NCBI GenBank assembly: GCA_002914805.1
Contig: JXTB01000191.1
Coordinates: 235,293 to 299,292 of the forward strand
Direction of reading: 5' to 3'
Source: Parasponia andersonii
Lineage: Eukaryota > Streptophyta > Magnoliopsida > Rosales > Cannabaceae
DNA length: 64,000 bases
Part shown: positions 26,881 through 39,850 of the stretch, piece by piece
Numbering within the stretch: the stretch's first letter is position 1
Layout: the number at the start of each line of letters is the position of its first letter
Notes under the pieces: generated by a model
What the model was told of the DNA's origin: nothing
Database searches by the model: none
The model's input: only the letters and a program-made list of their open reading frames with translations
Position numbers and translations under genes: made by a program

Positions 26881-27291
26881 CAAACATTTACTTAAAATAA
26901 GTCCGAAATTTGATTATTTTTCTGTATGACTCCTAAATTCATTCTAGAATTTTGATCAAAATCATATTCATGGTTGTGCATGTGTTACAGCAATCAAAAT
27001 CAATTTTCTCGTAATTAACTTTGGCATAATTTGTGTCTAGTGAAGCAATATAAAAGTGAACTAGTGGGGATTCTCACAAAATCCTAGAAGTAAGTACTAA
27101 TAACAAAGAAATACTTCAAGCAACTAAAGAAATTTCCTTGCTTTTCAAGCATGAGTTTTTTTTTTCTTCTATTAATACAATAGCGTAAATTGTAGTTGTT
27201 AGTGCTTATTATAAAGTGACAATCCTCGTGATTTCTCATACGAGTCTCTTATAACCTCTTATTTCTAAAAAGAGGAAATAAGATTGACCAA
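26881..27291. other. Intergenic, nothing recognised
   Basis: AT-rich; no gene or repeat terminus identified. Confidence 0.5.
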
Positions 27292-30200
27292 CTATTCTAG
27301 GGATTGACAAGAAGCACTGCCTTCTTTCAAACACAAACCAGCTCTCTCTTTGAACTCTCTAACTCTCAGCCTTTTCTCCTTCCTAGCTTCATTACACATT
27401 ATTCTCCTTATATCGCTTTCAATCTTTCCTCTCTCCAAATCTCCCTCTATCTCCAACCCTGTCTTCCATGCACAACTTACATATTTCGAATTTAAAATTT
27501 GGTCCCTGAAAAATGGCTTGCAAAAGAAGATGATAAATAATCTTAGAAAAGTTTCACGGTTGGTATGATTGAGATTATCATATGACACAGTTAATATTAA
27601 TTTGTATTAAAAAAAAGTTCAGAAACACTCGTCTACCCAGTATTGTAAAATGCACAACTCATTCCCATATAATCTCTCTTATTTTGTTTATTTATTATTA
27701 TCTTCAAGTACATAATTCTATCCAAATTTATTAACTGGATTATATAGAAGTTTTTGAGAGTAACTGTGCAGAGCATGGTGCACTTTTATAAGGTAAAGAT
27801 CAAATTAGGAAAAGATCAAAGCATGCACCAGAACACTTGTATCCCTTTAGAAAAAATATAACACATTAATAATAATTCAAGATGTTTAATGACAATTCTT
27901 ATAAGTCGGTATACACTACTCCTTTTTTTTCTTGAGTGAAAGTACATTATATATAGACATTCAAGATATGTAGAGCCACACTCACTAGCAAATCATAAGA
28001 ACTCCTTCACAAATGCTTTCGAGGGTCGAATTCCAACCACAATAAGTCCAGAACCCTCCGATCGCCTTATGCTGGAGAACTTCCTTCTGGGGTACCCATT
28101 TCACTACACAACCTCTCTCACCTACACTTTTTTTGAACCCATTAGGTAGTACTAGTTCTGCCCCGTGGGTCAAGCGAGGCCGAACAACCCACAAGAATGG
28201 CTGGTTGCTGTTGGCTAAGCCTCATGCTATCTCGTTTACTTGTTCTTATTCCATAGTCCCCATGCTTCCAAAGCTCACATAGATGACAGATTCCAGGGCC
28301 TGTTTGTTAAGCCAGATTATGCAATCCATTTGTTCTTAGAGTAGAGAAAATGTAGAGGCACTAATAGAAGATTTTAGAGCTAGTTTATGGAAAGGGCCAA
28401 TGGTGAAAATGGGGGATGAGAAAAGTTGTTGAACATTTTGTAGTACTTCTTGTTCGAGGAAGTTTAGTATGCTGACTATTATGGCCGAGGATGAATTTGT
28501 GGCTTTTGTTATTATTGCTCTCAGTTCTTATAAGTTTTGTGGGGGGAATATGTTGTGTCATGGAAATCACTATATCTTTTAGTTCGAGGGATTGGAATTT
28601 GGGTCCCAAGTCTTGGGATAGAGCTTCTGTAACATCAACAAGAGATGTCATTTAGTGACATGCATCTATTAGTATATATTATCCTAGTTTGAGTTTTTCT
28701 TCATATGTAAATGCTTGAATTAGAGGAATATATATATAGGGCACCAATCCAATAGGTATTTTTTTTTTTACCTATGCATAGGTATCAATTTGTCCAATGA
28801 AAATTTAGCATGCACATTTTTTTATTGTAAAAAGTATAAGAGAGAAAGAGCAATAATGATGCACGTCTTTTCATGCACTTCATTATAGCCATTGGATTAC
28901 CATTAGATGATGATCCAATGGCTAAAAAAAAAAATACCTACCTATAGGTAAAAAAAAATACCTATTGGATTGGCAACCATATATATATATATATTCAGAT
29001 GTATATATAGGTGTTAAAACCATATGTTCAATTCTAGATAAGAGCTAAGCTCAGTTCTGATCAACTTTAATCAGTGTGAACTCCATATGTGAGTTGTACA
29101 TGAGAATATGTCAATATATGGACACAATAGGGTTGTTATCCATTAAAAGTTTTCCTTAGCAACAAGTTTGCATTAGAGAAATATAGAAAGTGCATGATTG
29201 ATATTAATTAACATATAATATAAGCTGTACATGATTAGAGTATCTGGAATGGCATATCAATTTTAGTTGACAATTTTGTAATCTAAAAATTCTTTCCTGT
29301 CAAACACTTAAAAGTAATATATCAGAAAAAAAAAGTGAGAATATTAAATTAGTATTCTATAACGTGGATATTTGTTAATTAGTAATCCTATGACATGGAT
29401 ATATGTGACAAGCGTTTTTCTATTCTAGATGTTATATACGTGCTTATATGTATGCTCTTGTAATACTGACTAATATTCGCAAGGTATAATAAATCTAATG
29501 TATATGTGCATTTTTTTCACTCGATATAAACAATGATGTGAAAGACATTTAGGATTATGAAAGTAAAGCAATTATTAGCAAGAAATTATAGGTATCTCTG
29601 AGCCGAAAAAAAAAATAAAAAATAAAAAGAAGAAATTATAGGTGTTGTATGTGCTAGAAAACAAAATTAGGAAAGTAAGTCAATTAATATAGATTAATGA
29701 AGTAAAATTATAAATTTCAACCTTTCATTAACACATACTGTCTTTGTAGAATTAACTGAAATCAATCTTATCTTTCCAAAGCAAGATGAAGAAAAAGAAA
29801 AAGATATTTAGAATAAGTCTTCTCAGCCTCAATGCGATATGACATCATCATCTTCAGCATCATCATTGTCATCTTCTTCTTCTTCTTCTTTTTTTCTCCC
29901 TAAAATTTGAAAATTATAGGTTGATTTAATCAACTATAAGTTGATTCCAATTATAATTTACATACCTTAAATGGACATGTAACTATCTCCCTGAGTTCAA
30001 GAAATAATAGCAAAGATTAGCAATGTAATTGCAGCACTCGTACAGACGCTACTAGCCGGTAACTTCAAACGGTCAGCAACCGTTTGTGTAAAATGCATAA
30101 GCCTGTCATAAACAATACATGCAACTGATCTTTCATCTTGTTCCCTGCCATTATGATCATGATCTTGATTTTCTTCCACGATCATTGTCTTTTCCATGAA

Positions 30201-30459
30201 CTCTTGAAATGATTGCTCGGAATTCTCGTTAAGATCGAGGAGCGTCGACACGAAATCCTTGACTTAAGGTAAAATCGGGGTGATTGAGAGGGTTAAGGGA
30301 GTTGAGCTTGGGATGAGCAATGGTTATGGAAAAGCCTTTTGAGTTTAGGATAATGGCTAGTTGAAGCATAGGGTTTATATGGCCTTGGAAGGAATACAAA
30401 ACAAAAACTAAACGTTTTGTGGCAGATGATGTTTTAGTACTTTGTGCTTGATTTTCCAT
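27292..30459 (-). pseudogene. UDP-glycosyltransferase pseudogene, UGT76 type
   Basis: Family-1 glycosyltransferases move sugar from UDP-sugar to small molecules in the cytosol. Pieces lie in the right order on the minus strand. The N-terminus is at 30459 to about 30250 ([10 protein letters not shown]..., with the [18 protein letters not shown] nucleophile region as [17 protein letters not shown]). It shifts frame near 30250 into [15 protein letters not shown]...VACIVYD...LKLPASS (to about 30000). After a 1.3-kb break come LELKDI (about 28585), LNKQALESVIYVSFGSMGT (about 28290), FLWVVRP, and a PSPG box fragment [10 protein letters not shown]...[15 protein letters not shown] (about 28110-28005). 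A further 0.4-kb break precedes the C-terminal part FRDQILNSKYVS...CQSLE (27500-27292). In-frame stops lie at 28246-28248 (TAA) and 28222-28224 (TGA). The box His before CGWNS is Tyr. Not functional. Confidence 0.85.
28739..28978 (+). mobile_element. MITE copy C of the (TA)n-associated family, within the UGT pseudogene
   Basis: Best-preserved copy, about 240 bp: GGGCACCAATCCAATAGGTA at left, and the inverse TACCTATTGGATTGGCAACC at right, with (TA)n directly outside both ends (28729-28738 and 28979-28994). Subterminal CCTATGCATAGG and CCTATAGG are themselves palindromic. No coding capacity. Confidence 0.8.
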
Positions 30460-32610
30460 ATTGATCTCCTCTCTTTTGCCTCTAAATTATAATTATTTGC
30501 AAATTAGAGCTTGTTGATTTAGTATGTAATAAAAGAAAATATAACAGGCCCTCAAATACTCATTCCAAACTCCTTAATAATCAATTAGCCAATTATATAC
30601 TATATATGATATTGAATGGTTTACTTGTAATTTCCAATAGGAGCTCGATCAACAAAGGAACAGTAAAGAAGAACGAGGAAAAAAGTTCAATGAGAACTTT
30701 TTTTTTCCTTTTTAGATGAGGAAAGGTCAATGTTAATCTGATTAGAAAAAATAAAAAGAGTTCAAATTTGACTTTTCTATTTAAGTATTCAAGTAGTATT
30801 TGTGTGTATAATATTGGTCTAGTGAGAAAAGGTATTTATTTGGCTGAATACAATCTAGATTTTTTGTGTTGAAAAAAAAAGAAAGAGCGAGAAAAAATGT
30901 TATAGGGCACACCAATACCACAATGACATATTTGTTTGTCACTAAATAATTTAATTAATAAATTAAGTCTCATATAGGTCTTATCTAAATTATAATGTTG
31001 ATAATAATATTGAGCACCACTAGTACCATATACATCACTGATATTGCTGCATAGCATTATTCGAGGGAAAAAAAATATGTCCGTGACTATTGATTCTGTA
31101 AGTACAGATTGTGACTTATTAATTAATATATATATATATATATATAGTTTGGTGGAAAAAAATAACATGCATATACCAAATTTAGTAATCATGTCATGTG
31201 GTGACTCATACAAGTCCACGCTTTTTATTATTATGCAGGGGTGCAAGCAAATATATGCATGTATCCCTTTTCATTTTTTATTTTTCATACTACATTGGAC
31301 AAGAGTTACGTATTTGGAATAAACTAGTAACACCCATCAATATTTTCAATATAAAATAATTACTGAGTCCACAGCCTAATCACATATACTGCAATTTCCC
31401 AAAAAAGAAGACAAAAAGCATTTTTCGTTTCTTCTCTGAGTAATTGAAGAGAAAAGTGTTTTATTTGTTTTTCACTAAACTGTGAAACTTTTTATGTATT
31501 AATCAATTTCAAGAATCCAAGCAATAACAGATATAATACGAGGCGAATCTTCCTTCACCAAAATATAAACATCTTCTAATCCTAAAGCATATTTTGCAAG
31601 ACCGTGAGCGACATGGTTCCTATATGTATGCTCTAAAATAAGCTTTAGAGCCCTTTCAAAAAATGAGCTTCAGAAGAAAAAAAATGAACGAGACACATTC
31701 TTGGGAGGTCACTAAATACAATAATAGGTTTATTTGGGCTATTAGTTACCATTAAGGCATCTGTTTTCAGTACTCTGTTTCCACCACGTGAAGAAGTAGT
31801 CTAATATATAGCTTTAGCCTAAAGTAGACTCAGAAACAACGCCTTCGCTTATCATTTATCTTAACGAGAATTTCCCTTTACTATCTGAAACAAAGTAGCT
31901 ATTACTTTCTCGGAACAGTTTCAAACAACAGCATCAACTTGTTTATCATCTTTTGTTCATAATCACCAACTCACCATAGCATGACACTTTATTAATTAGC
32001 CACATAAAATAAATCATTTATGTTTCTAGTTAATTAGATTATGGGAGTTATTTTCGAGGTCATGAAGTTGACTATTTTAAGGTACTTGTGAATAAAATAC
32101 CTGTATAAATATGGTGCCTTATATATTACTCATTCTTATTTTAATATTAAAAGAATAGGGAAATATATATATTTATGGTGAAATTTTGTCTATTATTTTG
32201 TACGCTTTGAAGTTCAACGGTCAACCATCCAAATAATCATGTTTATCATTATAAACAAAATTTGGCATAAGGATTGTCATAAACAAAATTCACAGTAATA
32301 AACAGCCTCTCTAATTTTATAATAGCAAACAATTCATAAGAACCTGAGTTAGAAAATTAATTTGTAAATGCTTCCAAAGTTAATTAGCGAAATTGCCATA
32401 TTGTTAAAAATTTGATAATTTATTTATTTTTAAGTATTTATTATTACCCACGATAGTAATAAGTAGTAACAGTTTCTAAAACAAAAACTTCCTTTGCAAC
32501 AAGATTCAAAAGAAGTTCTACTAGTACTTCTCAACTACTAGCTAGAAGTCTAAAGTATTTGAAGATAATACCTTAGAAACTCAAAACAACAAACCTTTCT
32601 TCAAGGACTC
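30460..32610. other. Intergenic, nothing recognised
   Basis: About 2.1 kb of AT-rich DNA with a short (TA)n run near 31125-31146. The 136- and 92-codon frames near 30836-31322 cover low-complexity TA sequence on opposite strands and look random. Confidence 0.55.
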
Positions 32611-33080
32611 CTACCAAAGTTCAAGTTTGCCAATCTTTTCCTCCACTTTCGCCTTTTTGGGCCTAAAAAGCCTCCTTTCATGTTCAGCTTTGATCCGCTT
32701 TTTGCTCAAACTAGTTGCCTTCTTAGTTAACTCTTCAAAGCTTGTCTCAAGCTGTGTCTTCTCTGACTTTCTTTCACTCAACTGTCTCTCTAGCTCAGCG
32801 ATCACTTGACTGACATAGTCAGCACGATTCCTTATCGGAACAAATTCTAGAGATAGCTTCTTCGCAAAAATCTTCAGCTCGCTTACCGTATTTTCCTTTT
32901 TTTGAGCAATTTTAACTCTTTTAGAGCAGCCATCCAAAGCTCGTGATGTTGGTCGAAGTTGGTTAGAAGCTTTGTCATCTCAGGTACCACGTTATTAGGC
33001 AAGGCATTGATGCTTAGCATAATGGAGAGTGAATTTTTGAACTCAGAAACTTGCCCCAATTCGATAACATTGGCTAGCTT

Positions 33081-33653
33081 TGTTGGGAATCTGATAGACT
33101 CAGATTCTCTACTTTTAGGTCCTCACTTCAAAGAAATATTAGAATAATAGAGAAATAATAGTATGAAATAGAAACTAATCTCACAACATAAGAATTTAAG
33201 TGGAAAACTCTCAAATTAGGAGAAAAACCACTATGTCTCAGAAAAGAATTTCACTATATGAAAGGTTTCTTCAATCACATAGATTTCTCTCTTTTCTACC
33301 CAATGACCCCAATACACTAAAGCACTTTCTCACAAGTATTCTTTTACTCACACTTTACACTGCCACTCTTTGAAATCTCTTCTTTCACAAAGAAACTCTA
33401 CTCATTTTGAAAGGAGAAACAAAGAGAAATAAAGGATTTAATTAGAAGAGAGAACTTGAAATACTTTTAAATTTTTAGGATGAATAGAATGAAGAAACGA
33501 AACTTCTATTTATAAGCCTTGAAAGGTAATGAGAATACCACATTTTACTATTATTATTACGGCTACCCTTTTTTACTATTGCTATTATGGCTGCTCTTTT
33601 TACTATTGTTATTATGACTGCCCTTTTTACTTCTGTTCATATATACATCAACA
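33081..33653 (-). repeat. 3' LTR of the copia element
   Basis: TGTTGGGAATCT...CATCAACA on plus, with clear end-to-end similarity to 34959-35530. Moderate divergence between the two LTRs suggests the insertion is not very recent. Confidence 0.85.
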
Positions 33654-34119
33654 ATCTCCTACTTGAAAACTTGATTTTAATCACGTCTTCATATATGTCT
33701 TATTTCATAATTTATATTGCTATCATTGTCTTTACTGACAATCATACTCCACCGTATGAGTATATATACCATTTAGAATTTTCGAATTCTATGAATTTTA
33801 TCTCGGCTCATGTCAAAAGAACCTTTTTGATAATTATGGTGCTGGTTCTCACGTTTGGCTTCTTCGTGAATCCATTAGCCATCGACATTATTCAGCACAT
33901 GCCTAACATCAATGCTAAACCAATACCTATGCGCAAACTTATTGCCGCTAATTATAACACATCCTCTTTCATGGCATCTTTCGAAATAATCGGCATTCCA
34001 TGAGGATGCACATATCATGATCAAAGGATAAGATCAACTCTATTATAGGAGTCAATATTAGTAGCATCACTAGATTTAGAGCTTTTAGCCGAACCCACTC
34101 TACTCTTTTGATAATTTCT

Positions 34120-34640
34120 TTTCAGGTGCCCAAATTGTCTACACCCTGACTAAATAACATTATTTTTCATGGAATTTTTCTTCCAAGTATCAAATGTTAA
34201 TGCTGAGCCCTCAGATGGAACATTACTTCCACCACCCATCAGCCTTCTTTTTTCGGACAAAAGTTTACTTGTGACCTCGGAAAAAACTACAATCTCTTTC
34301 CTATATACCAAAATAGGTTTCATATGCTCATAGAAAGGTGGAAGAGAACAAATGAATCGCAATGCCTTATCTTCATCTTCAATCTTTACTCCAATAGCTT
34401 CTAGTTCCGAAATGATACCATTCAAGACATTTAGATGATTAGAAATTTTTGCATCTTCATTCATACGCAATGTATGAAATTGTTCCTTCAGATACACTCG
34501 ATTTGAAATACCTTTTGCCTGATACAATTCTTCAAGATTTCTTCAGAGATCTTTGACCTTCGTTATTCCAACCATATTGGCCAGACACATACGTACGGCA
34601 CTTGCAACTCTCTCATCTAGATCATCCCAGTCTTCATCGT
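34120..34640 (-). pseudogene. Copia gag remnant
   Basis: The minus-strand translation holds the copia gag core: LYQAKG, LKEQFHTLRM, HLNVLNGIISELEAIG, DEDKALRFICSLPPFYEHM, then GCRQFGHLKR, the remains of a CCHC zinc knuckle whose first half is lost at a stop. A stop also interrupts DL-RNLEELYQ upstream, where the family has Trp. Not functional. Confidence 0.8.
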
Positions 34641-34944
34641 TCATACTAAATTTCTCATAATCTTTGCCTCTCTGCCTTTCAAAACCTATCCAGATTGAAT
34701 CAATAAATCCTTAACTTATATTTGCCACAAGTCAAAATTAATATTCCCATCAAATTTCTCCACATCAGCTCTAATCTGAATTAAAATCTTGTTTTCTATC
34801 ATCTCACTTCGCACTTCTAGCTTGAAAATCTACTAAGAAAATTTCTAAGAATGATTAAAGAGTACAAATACTCCCACTTGAATACAACCTCCTTACACAG
34901 AATTTCTTAGACTAACACCAAGCTATAATGTACCAAAGAACCCC

Positions 34945-34957
34945 TCTCTGATACCAC
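34945..34957 (-). other. Primer-binding site of the copia element
   Basis: TGGTATCAGAGA on the minus strand, complementary to the 3' end of plant initiator methionine tRNA, just inside the 5' LTR. Confidence 0.85.
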
Positions 34958-34958
34958 T

Positions 34959-35530
34959 TGTTGGGAATTTGATCGACCTAGATTTGCCATTCCTAGGATC
35001 TTACTTCAAAAAAATGTCAGAATAATAGATAAATAATAATTGGGAATAGAAACCAATCTCACAACACGAGAGTTTAAGTGAAAAAACTCCTAAATCAGGA
35101 GAAAAACCACTATATCTCAGAAAAGAATTTCACAATATGAAAAATTTTTACAATCACATAGATTTCTCTTTTTTCTAACCAATGACCCCAATATACCAAA
35201 GTATTTTCTCACAAGTATTCTCTTATTCACACCTTACACCGCCACTCTTTGAAACCTCCTCTTTCACAAAGAAACTCTACTCACTTTGAAAGGAGAAACA
35301 AAGAGAAAGAAATGATTTAATTAGAGGAGAGAACTTGAAATACTTCTAAGTTTTTGAGATGAAGAGAATGAAGAAATAAAGCCTCTATTTATAGGCCTTG
35401 AAAGGTAGTGAAAACACCACATTTTATTATTATTATTATGGCTACTCCTTTTTACTATTATTATTACGACTGTTTTTTTTACTATTGTTATTACGGCTGC
35501 TCTTTTTACTTCTGTTCACAAAGACATCAA
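34959..35530 (-). repeat. 5' LTR of the copia element
   Basis: Direct repeat of 33081-33653. Its outer end reads GACATCAA before the TAGCTT flank, where the other LTR has CATCAACA. Confidence 0.85.
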
Positions 35531-37424
35531 TAGCTTCATACTGAGGCATGCTCTGAAGGTTTTCTTGGCTTGCCAAATCTCCTCGTCGGTAAGTGGAAGT
35601 GGCTGGAAGGCTTCCGAAGCCCTTAACCCAAAAATCTTGTGTTCCAAGAGAATCTAATTAATGCTAGCGAACACCGAATTAAACTTAGCTAAGGAAGAGG
35701 AATTCATTTCTGGTTCTATAAAATTAGTTGGCTCCCGAAACCAAGTAATAAGAGAAAAGAGTTAGAAGGCTCATCCCACGATTAGCCAACTTTTAACTAA
35801 AATCCCGTGTTGGAAAAGAAATTAAAGAAAAAAGAAAAAGAAACAAATAAAAAGCAAGGGGACATCTCTAGCTAAACCCTGCAAAAAAGGGAAAAACAAA
35901 AAATGTAAAAAAAAAAATAAAGAAAATGGCTTTCAATTCTAGACCCAAAACTATATGATTTATGATTTATGGGAATTTAAGTTTAGTGCCTCTTTCACTT
36001 AGAGTGCATTTCATTCCAACTCTCTGAAAAACAAGTAGTGAAGCTAAGTTCACCTTGAGAGGCTGAACACCTGATTGATCAACAAGAGGAGCAGATGGGA
36101 TGATGGCCACTTTACATTCTTCTTCTTTATTCCGAGCCTCAAGGGTTTTTAGTACAATCTGAAAGCAACAAAGGAGCTTTTTCAATCCAGGGAAAAAATA
36201 TCTCTACAAACAAAGATCATAGTTTGGGCCACAAGAGGTACTGGTTTCGACTGTTTTTCAATGTCGTCCGAGGGCGAGGAGATCGGCATTGTTTTCACTA
36301 ATGCTGGAGGTTGCGGATCAACAGGCTTAGATTGTTCCAGCCGAACTTTAAAAGAGTTTTCCTGCAAAAACTAGAAGATCACTCGAAGAATTTTGCAGTA
36401 CCATATCAGAAAAAGATCAATAGTAATCGTATCTTTCCCTTAATCCATTTAGGAGCTGTCTTTACAACATTTTGACTAACTAGCCAAACTCTTGGTCCAT
36501 AGGATTGATGAAGAAGATGATAAAGATCATTACAATTTTCTAGAAACAAACCAAAAGACGAAGACATACAAAGTAAAATTAACTTTCATGATCTTAAACT
36601 TTATATATATATATATATGCGAGCTACATAAAGGTCCTACTGAATTGAGTCCTATTAATTATTAGTCTTCAGCGTTTTTATTCCATTTTTCATACTTCCA
36701 AATTGAACTGTGTACCAGAAACCCTTCTTCGTCCCAGATTTGCCAACTACAATAATAAATTCCTAATATTCTAGTGCATAAGTATTAACATTGTTCTTAA
36801 AATTAAAAGTATTTAACCATAAATTCTTGCAATTTTGTACAGTTAACCCATGTGTCTAATTTTAACATCTTAACTAACTAGTAACTGGGAATCAATTATA
36901 TGCTACTACAACTATATATATCAAGAATTGATTTGATCTTTTCACTTAAAAATGAAATCAACCAGCTCCTTCGGGCATTTTTTTAAGCAAACAATACAAC
37001 TAACGAGTTGAGAGGAATATATAGTCTTTTAACAAGAAAACAGAGCAATACTTAGTCCCCAAGAAATTAGAGTATATGACTATGATCCAGATATTCTAAC
37101 TTATATCCCCTTAATTTATTGACCGTAAGGCCAAGTTGTCATTACAAGTTTTATTGAACATAATGACCAAGCAGACACGGGAACACATCCTCAAAACATG
37201 ATAAAAAACTAGTGTTACCTTTATTTTGGTATTGAGCTGTGCTTCAGTTTCTTCCTTTTTCTTTCGGTCTTCTTTTTCTTTCTCTTCCTTTGATTTCACC
37301 TACAAATTTCAATTTCATGTAAAGAATCAAGTTTCTTCTAAAGTAAAGGACTATGGTCTAAAAGTTTTAACAAGATAAATCACATAACATAAAGATCCTA
37401 ATATTCTCACTAATCAACATGACG

Positions 37425-37450
37425 TTTTTTTTTTGGGGGGGGGGGGGGGG
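37425..37450. repeat. T10-G16 homopolymer pair
   Basis: Ten T followed by sixteen G, in the intron 36 bp past the donor at 37485. So long a G run is rare in this AT-rich window; its true length is uncertain. Confidence 0.9.
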
Positions 37451-38560
37451 TGTCATGTAACTTGTTTAATAATCAACCTACATACATGAATCTCTGCTTG
37501 AACTATGCATGAGTCTTTGACCAGAAATTCTCTTGCAGGGTCCTTTAATTTACTAAGAGGAATAACTCTACTGAAGCCCCAATCCCACCTATTAGGTGCT
37601 TTGAATTCATACTCTGCATCTGCAAAATGCAAAAACAAACACAAGTTTAAGCACCCGTCCATTTTGACACTAAACAAAGTTTCCAATTTATAGAAGTATC
37701 ATATAACGAATACGAATAGAGATGTGAAATTCACTTATAAAAGTTGCTTTAAACTAGAAGAAATTCTAACAAAAAATACCTCTTTTTATTGTGTCTTTAC
37801 TATCAGTTTGATTGATAATAGATAAGCTAAACTCGGCATATCTACTCCATTCATCAACAACTCCTAGATACACTGACAAATGATCCCTGCTCTTGAGCCC
37901 ATTTGGCATAATTGTTATCCTCCTGCACATTTTTAATTCAAATCATAATCTAATAATTAGGAAAATAAAAAAACATAAACTAATTATCAATGTATAACTT
38001 TGGATCACCAATACGAAAAAATTGATATTGGTAATTATAAAAGTTGTAATTACCATTTGTAGCCTTCTACATGGTATGTATCAGAATGGAGCCGCAGGTT
38101 GCTCTCAAGGCTCGAAAAGTTATCAATTACGCATGTGTAGGTGCACGATCCACTGGTTGAGCCTTCTGAGTATTAATTTTTTTCATTCTGAGCTAATAAA
38201 TTGAATTAACCGACCAAAAAAAAAAATGATTAATATGTTGAATGATTATAAAATAGGGGAAAACAAGAACTTGAGAACTTGTATATCTACTTTTTCTGAT
38301 GAATAATAATTTTGATAACTATGCCTATTTACTACTTCATTCCCCCCTTGTTTTAGTAAATAGAATGGCTATGAAATTTGTTTAACATTAACTCATTCCA
38401 ATCCGCAGTGTCATAGAAGCATGATAAAATGAAAATTTTTTCAATCGGGAACAACTCTTTCCATTAGCCATTATAATCTGAATTTTCTTGGAGAATGGAA
38501 AAGAGAGAATTGTTATAAATTGGAAAAAAAAATAAAATAGAGTATATAATTACCTTCCAT

Positions 38561-39599
38561 GAGCTAATTCTGAAACCAAGTCAGATACTGCTAAGCCTGG
38601 ATTGTGAATATAATACAAAAGTGAGAAAAGGTGTTTATTAAATATGAAAAAATAAAAACCACGTCAATGGTTTCTTGAAGGAATGGTAGAGAAAACAACC
38701 CGATGAGCTACAAAAATTTCAAGAAAAATAAAAAGATACTCAGCTATAAATCTCATAAAATTTTCACGGTACCTTTATATTTATCGAGAGAGGAAATATT
38801 GTATTTGTTTGGACTCGGAGAAATTAATTATGGGATGGTGATTGATTTTCGAATTCAAATCGGTTTTAAATCTATATATATAAATATATATATATATTTT
38901 TTTTCTTTCTACAGTTGCAAATTTTTTGTACTTTAAAGCTTTTCTAAGAAGTTTTCTTTTTTTTTTTTAAAAAAAAAAAAGAATTTTTCCTTTTAAACAT
39001 TGATTGAAAAATGGAGTTTTTTCCATTAAAAAAAAACAGGGAGAGAAAATATTGACACCAATTCATCTTGTTTTTTTTTTTTTTTCAAAAGCGAGTTTAA
39101 AAAATAAATATAATTATATACTCTATAAAAGAAAATGACAATTTTTTATTAGAAAAAAACAAATTTTCCTCTCCAACCTACCTCCCGTTCCTCAAGAAGA
39201 AATTTAAGTGGGGCTTTTTCATTGTATACCATATAATTTAGAGAAAATATTATAAACAAACATCGGGGAAATATCTGAAATTTTTTCCTTTTTATTTTTT
39301 ATTTATTATTTGAAAAAATATTTTTTATACGTTTCGTGCTAAGAAGTTTATAATGCATGGCCACAAATTACTTATAAAAGCATAGATCACAGGAATTAAC
39401 TAGGAAATAATTATCGGTAGATCTTACTTGATTTAGTAATTAAAAAGGTAAAATAATCCTTGATAGTTGATTCTTAATTTTTTTTATATTTATTTTAGTC
39501 ATTCGTTTTCCCTCCCAAAACTATTTTTTTGTTTTTCGTCCCTTTTTTGGGCGAAATGAGGAAATCCCGTATAACATACCCAATACTATTTTTGTATAC

Positions 39600-39636
<37 letters not shown>

Positions 39637-39850
39637 GTCATATCATTTAGACTATATATACTTAGTTACTTTTTGCATTACAAAAGTAATTCTAAATATT
39701 TTTTATTTTGCTTTGTATATTTTTCAATTCCAAAAATACCTAATTTTGTACATTCAATTTCTTCACTTTGAATGTCTAATTTTCAAACTTAAAAAATTTA
39801 AAATTTAAAAATATATATTACTTAGATAGTTAAAATCACCGAAAAAAGAG
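38561..39850. other. Intergenic, upstream of the MATH/coiled-coil locus
   Basis: AT-rich with many poly-T and poly-A runs and an (AT)n microsatellite at about 39606-39634. No further gene was seen. Confidence 0.6.
39606..39634. repeat. (AT)n microsatellite
   Basis: About 14 AT units. Confidence 0.9.

Larger units (their letters stand above)
33081..35530 (-). mobile_element. Copia LTR retrotransposon, gag-only, inserted in the MATH/coiled-coil gene
   Basis: Two direct LTRs of about 572 bp (33081-33653 and 34959-35530), both starting TGTTGGGAAT on plus. Next to the inner start of the right LTR lies TCTCTGATACCA (34945-34956), the complement of the initiator-Met tRNA primer site, which shows that the element reads on the minus strand. 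Next to the left LTR the minus strand reads AAGTAGGAGAT, a copia polypurine tract. TAGCTT flanks both sides (33075-33080 and 35531-35536). The right LTR has lost its outermost two bases. The internal region is only 1.3 kb: a gag remnant and no pol. Confidence 0.88.
32611..38560 (-). pseudogene. MATH-domain / coiled-coil gene derived from a UBP12-like ancestor, broken by a copia insertion
   Basis: Minus-strand exons: 38554-38560 (ATGGAAG), 38054-38165, 37780-37922, 37486-37619, 37219-37299, about 36220-36361, 36054-36158 and a tail exon from 35731. The first four encode a MATH domain (EGYKW, DHLSVYLGV, EWSRYAEFSLSIINQ, WDWGFSRVIPLSKLKDPARE) aligned to UBP12 exons 2 to 5. The 81-bp exon at 37219 matches UBP12 exon 14 in length and Lys/Glu content, so the protease domain is skipped. 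The tail encodes a Pro-rich linker and a coiled coil (ADYVSQVIAELERQLSERKS) that matches the locus at 50421. Lesions: in-frame TAG at 35654-35656, a copia element at 33081-35530 within codons for MKLANVI, and a frameshift near 32945. MATH/coiled-coil plant proteins (RTM3-like) are the nearest known architecture. The MATH half could still be transcribed. Confidence 0.75.

Noticed and set aside
30836..31322. Overlapping 136- and 92-codon frames on opposite strands
   Set aside because: AT-rich and built around a TA repeat; no protein-like composition or splice context.
33587..34003. 138-codon plus-strand frame
   Set aside because: It runs from the copia LTR into the internal region on the strand opposite to gag and has no family features.
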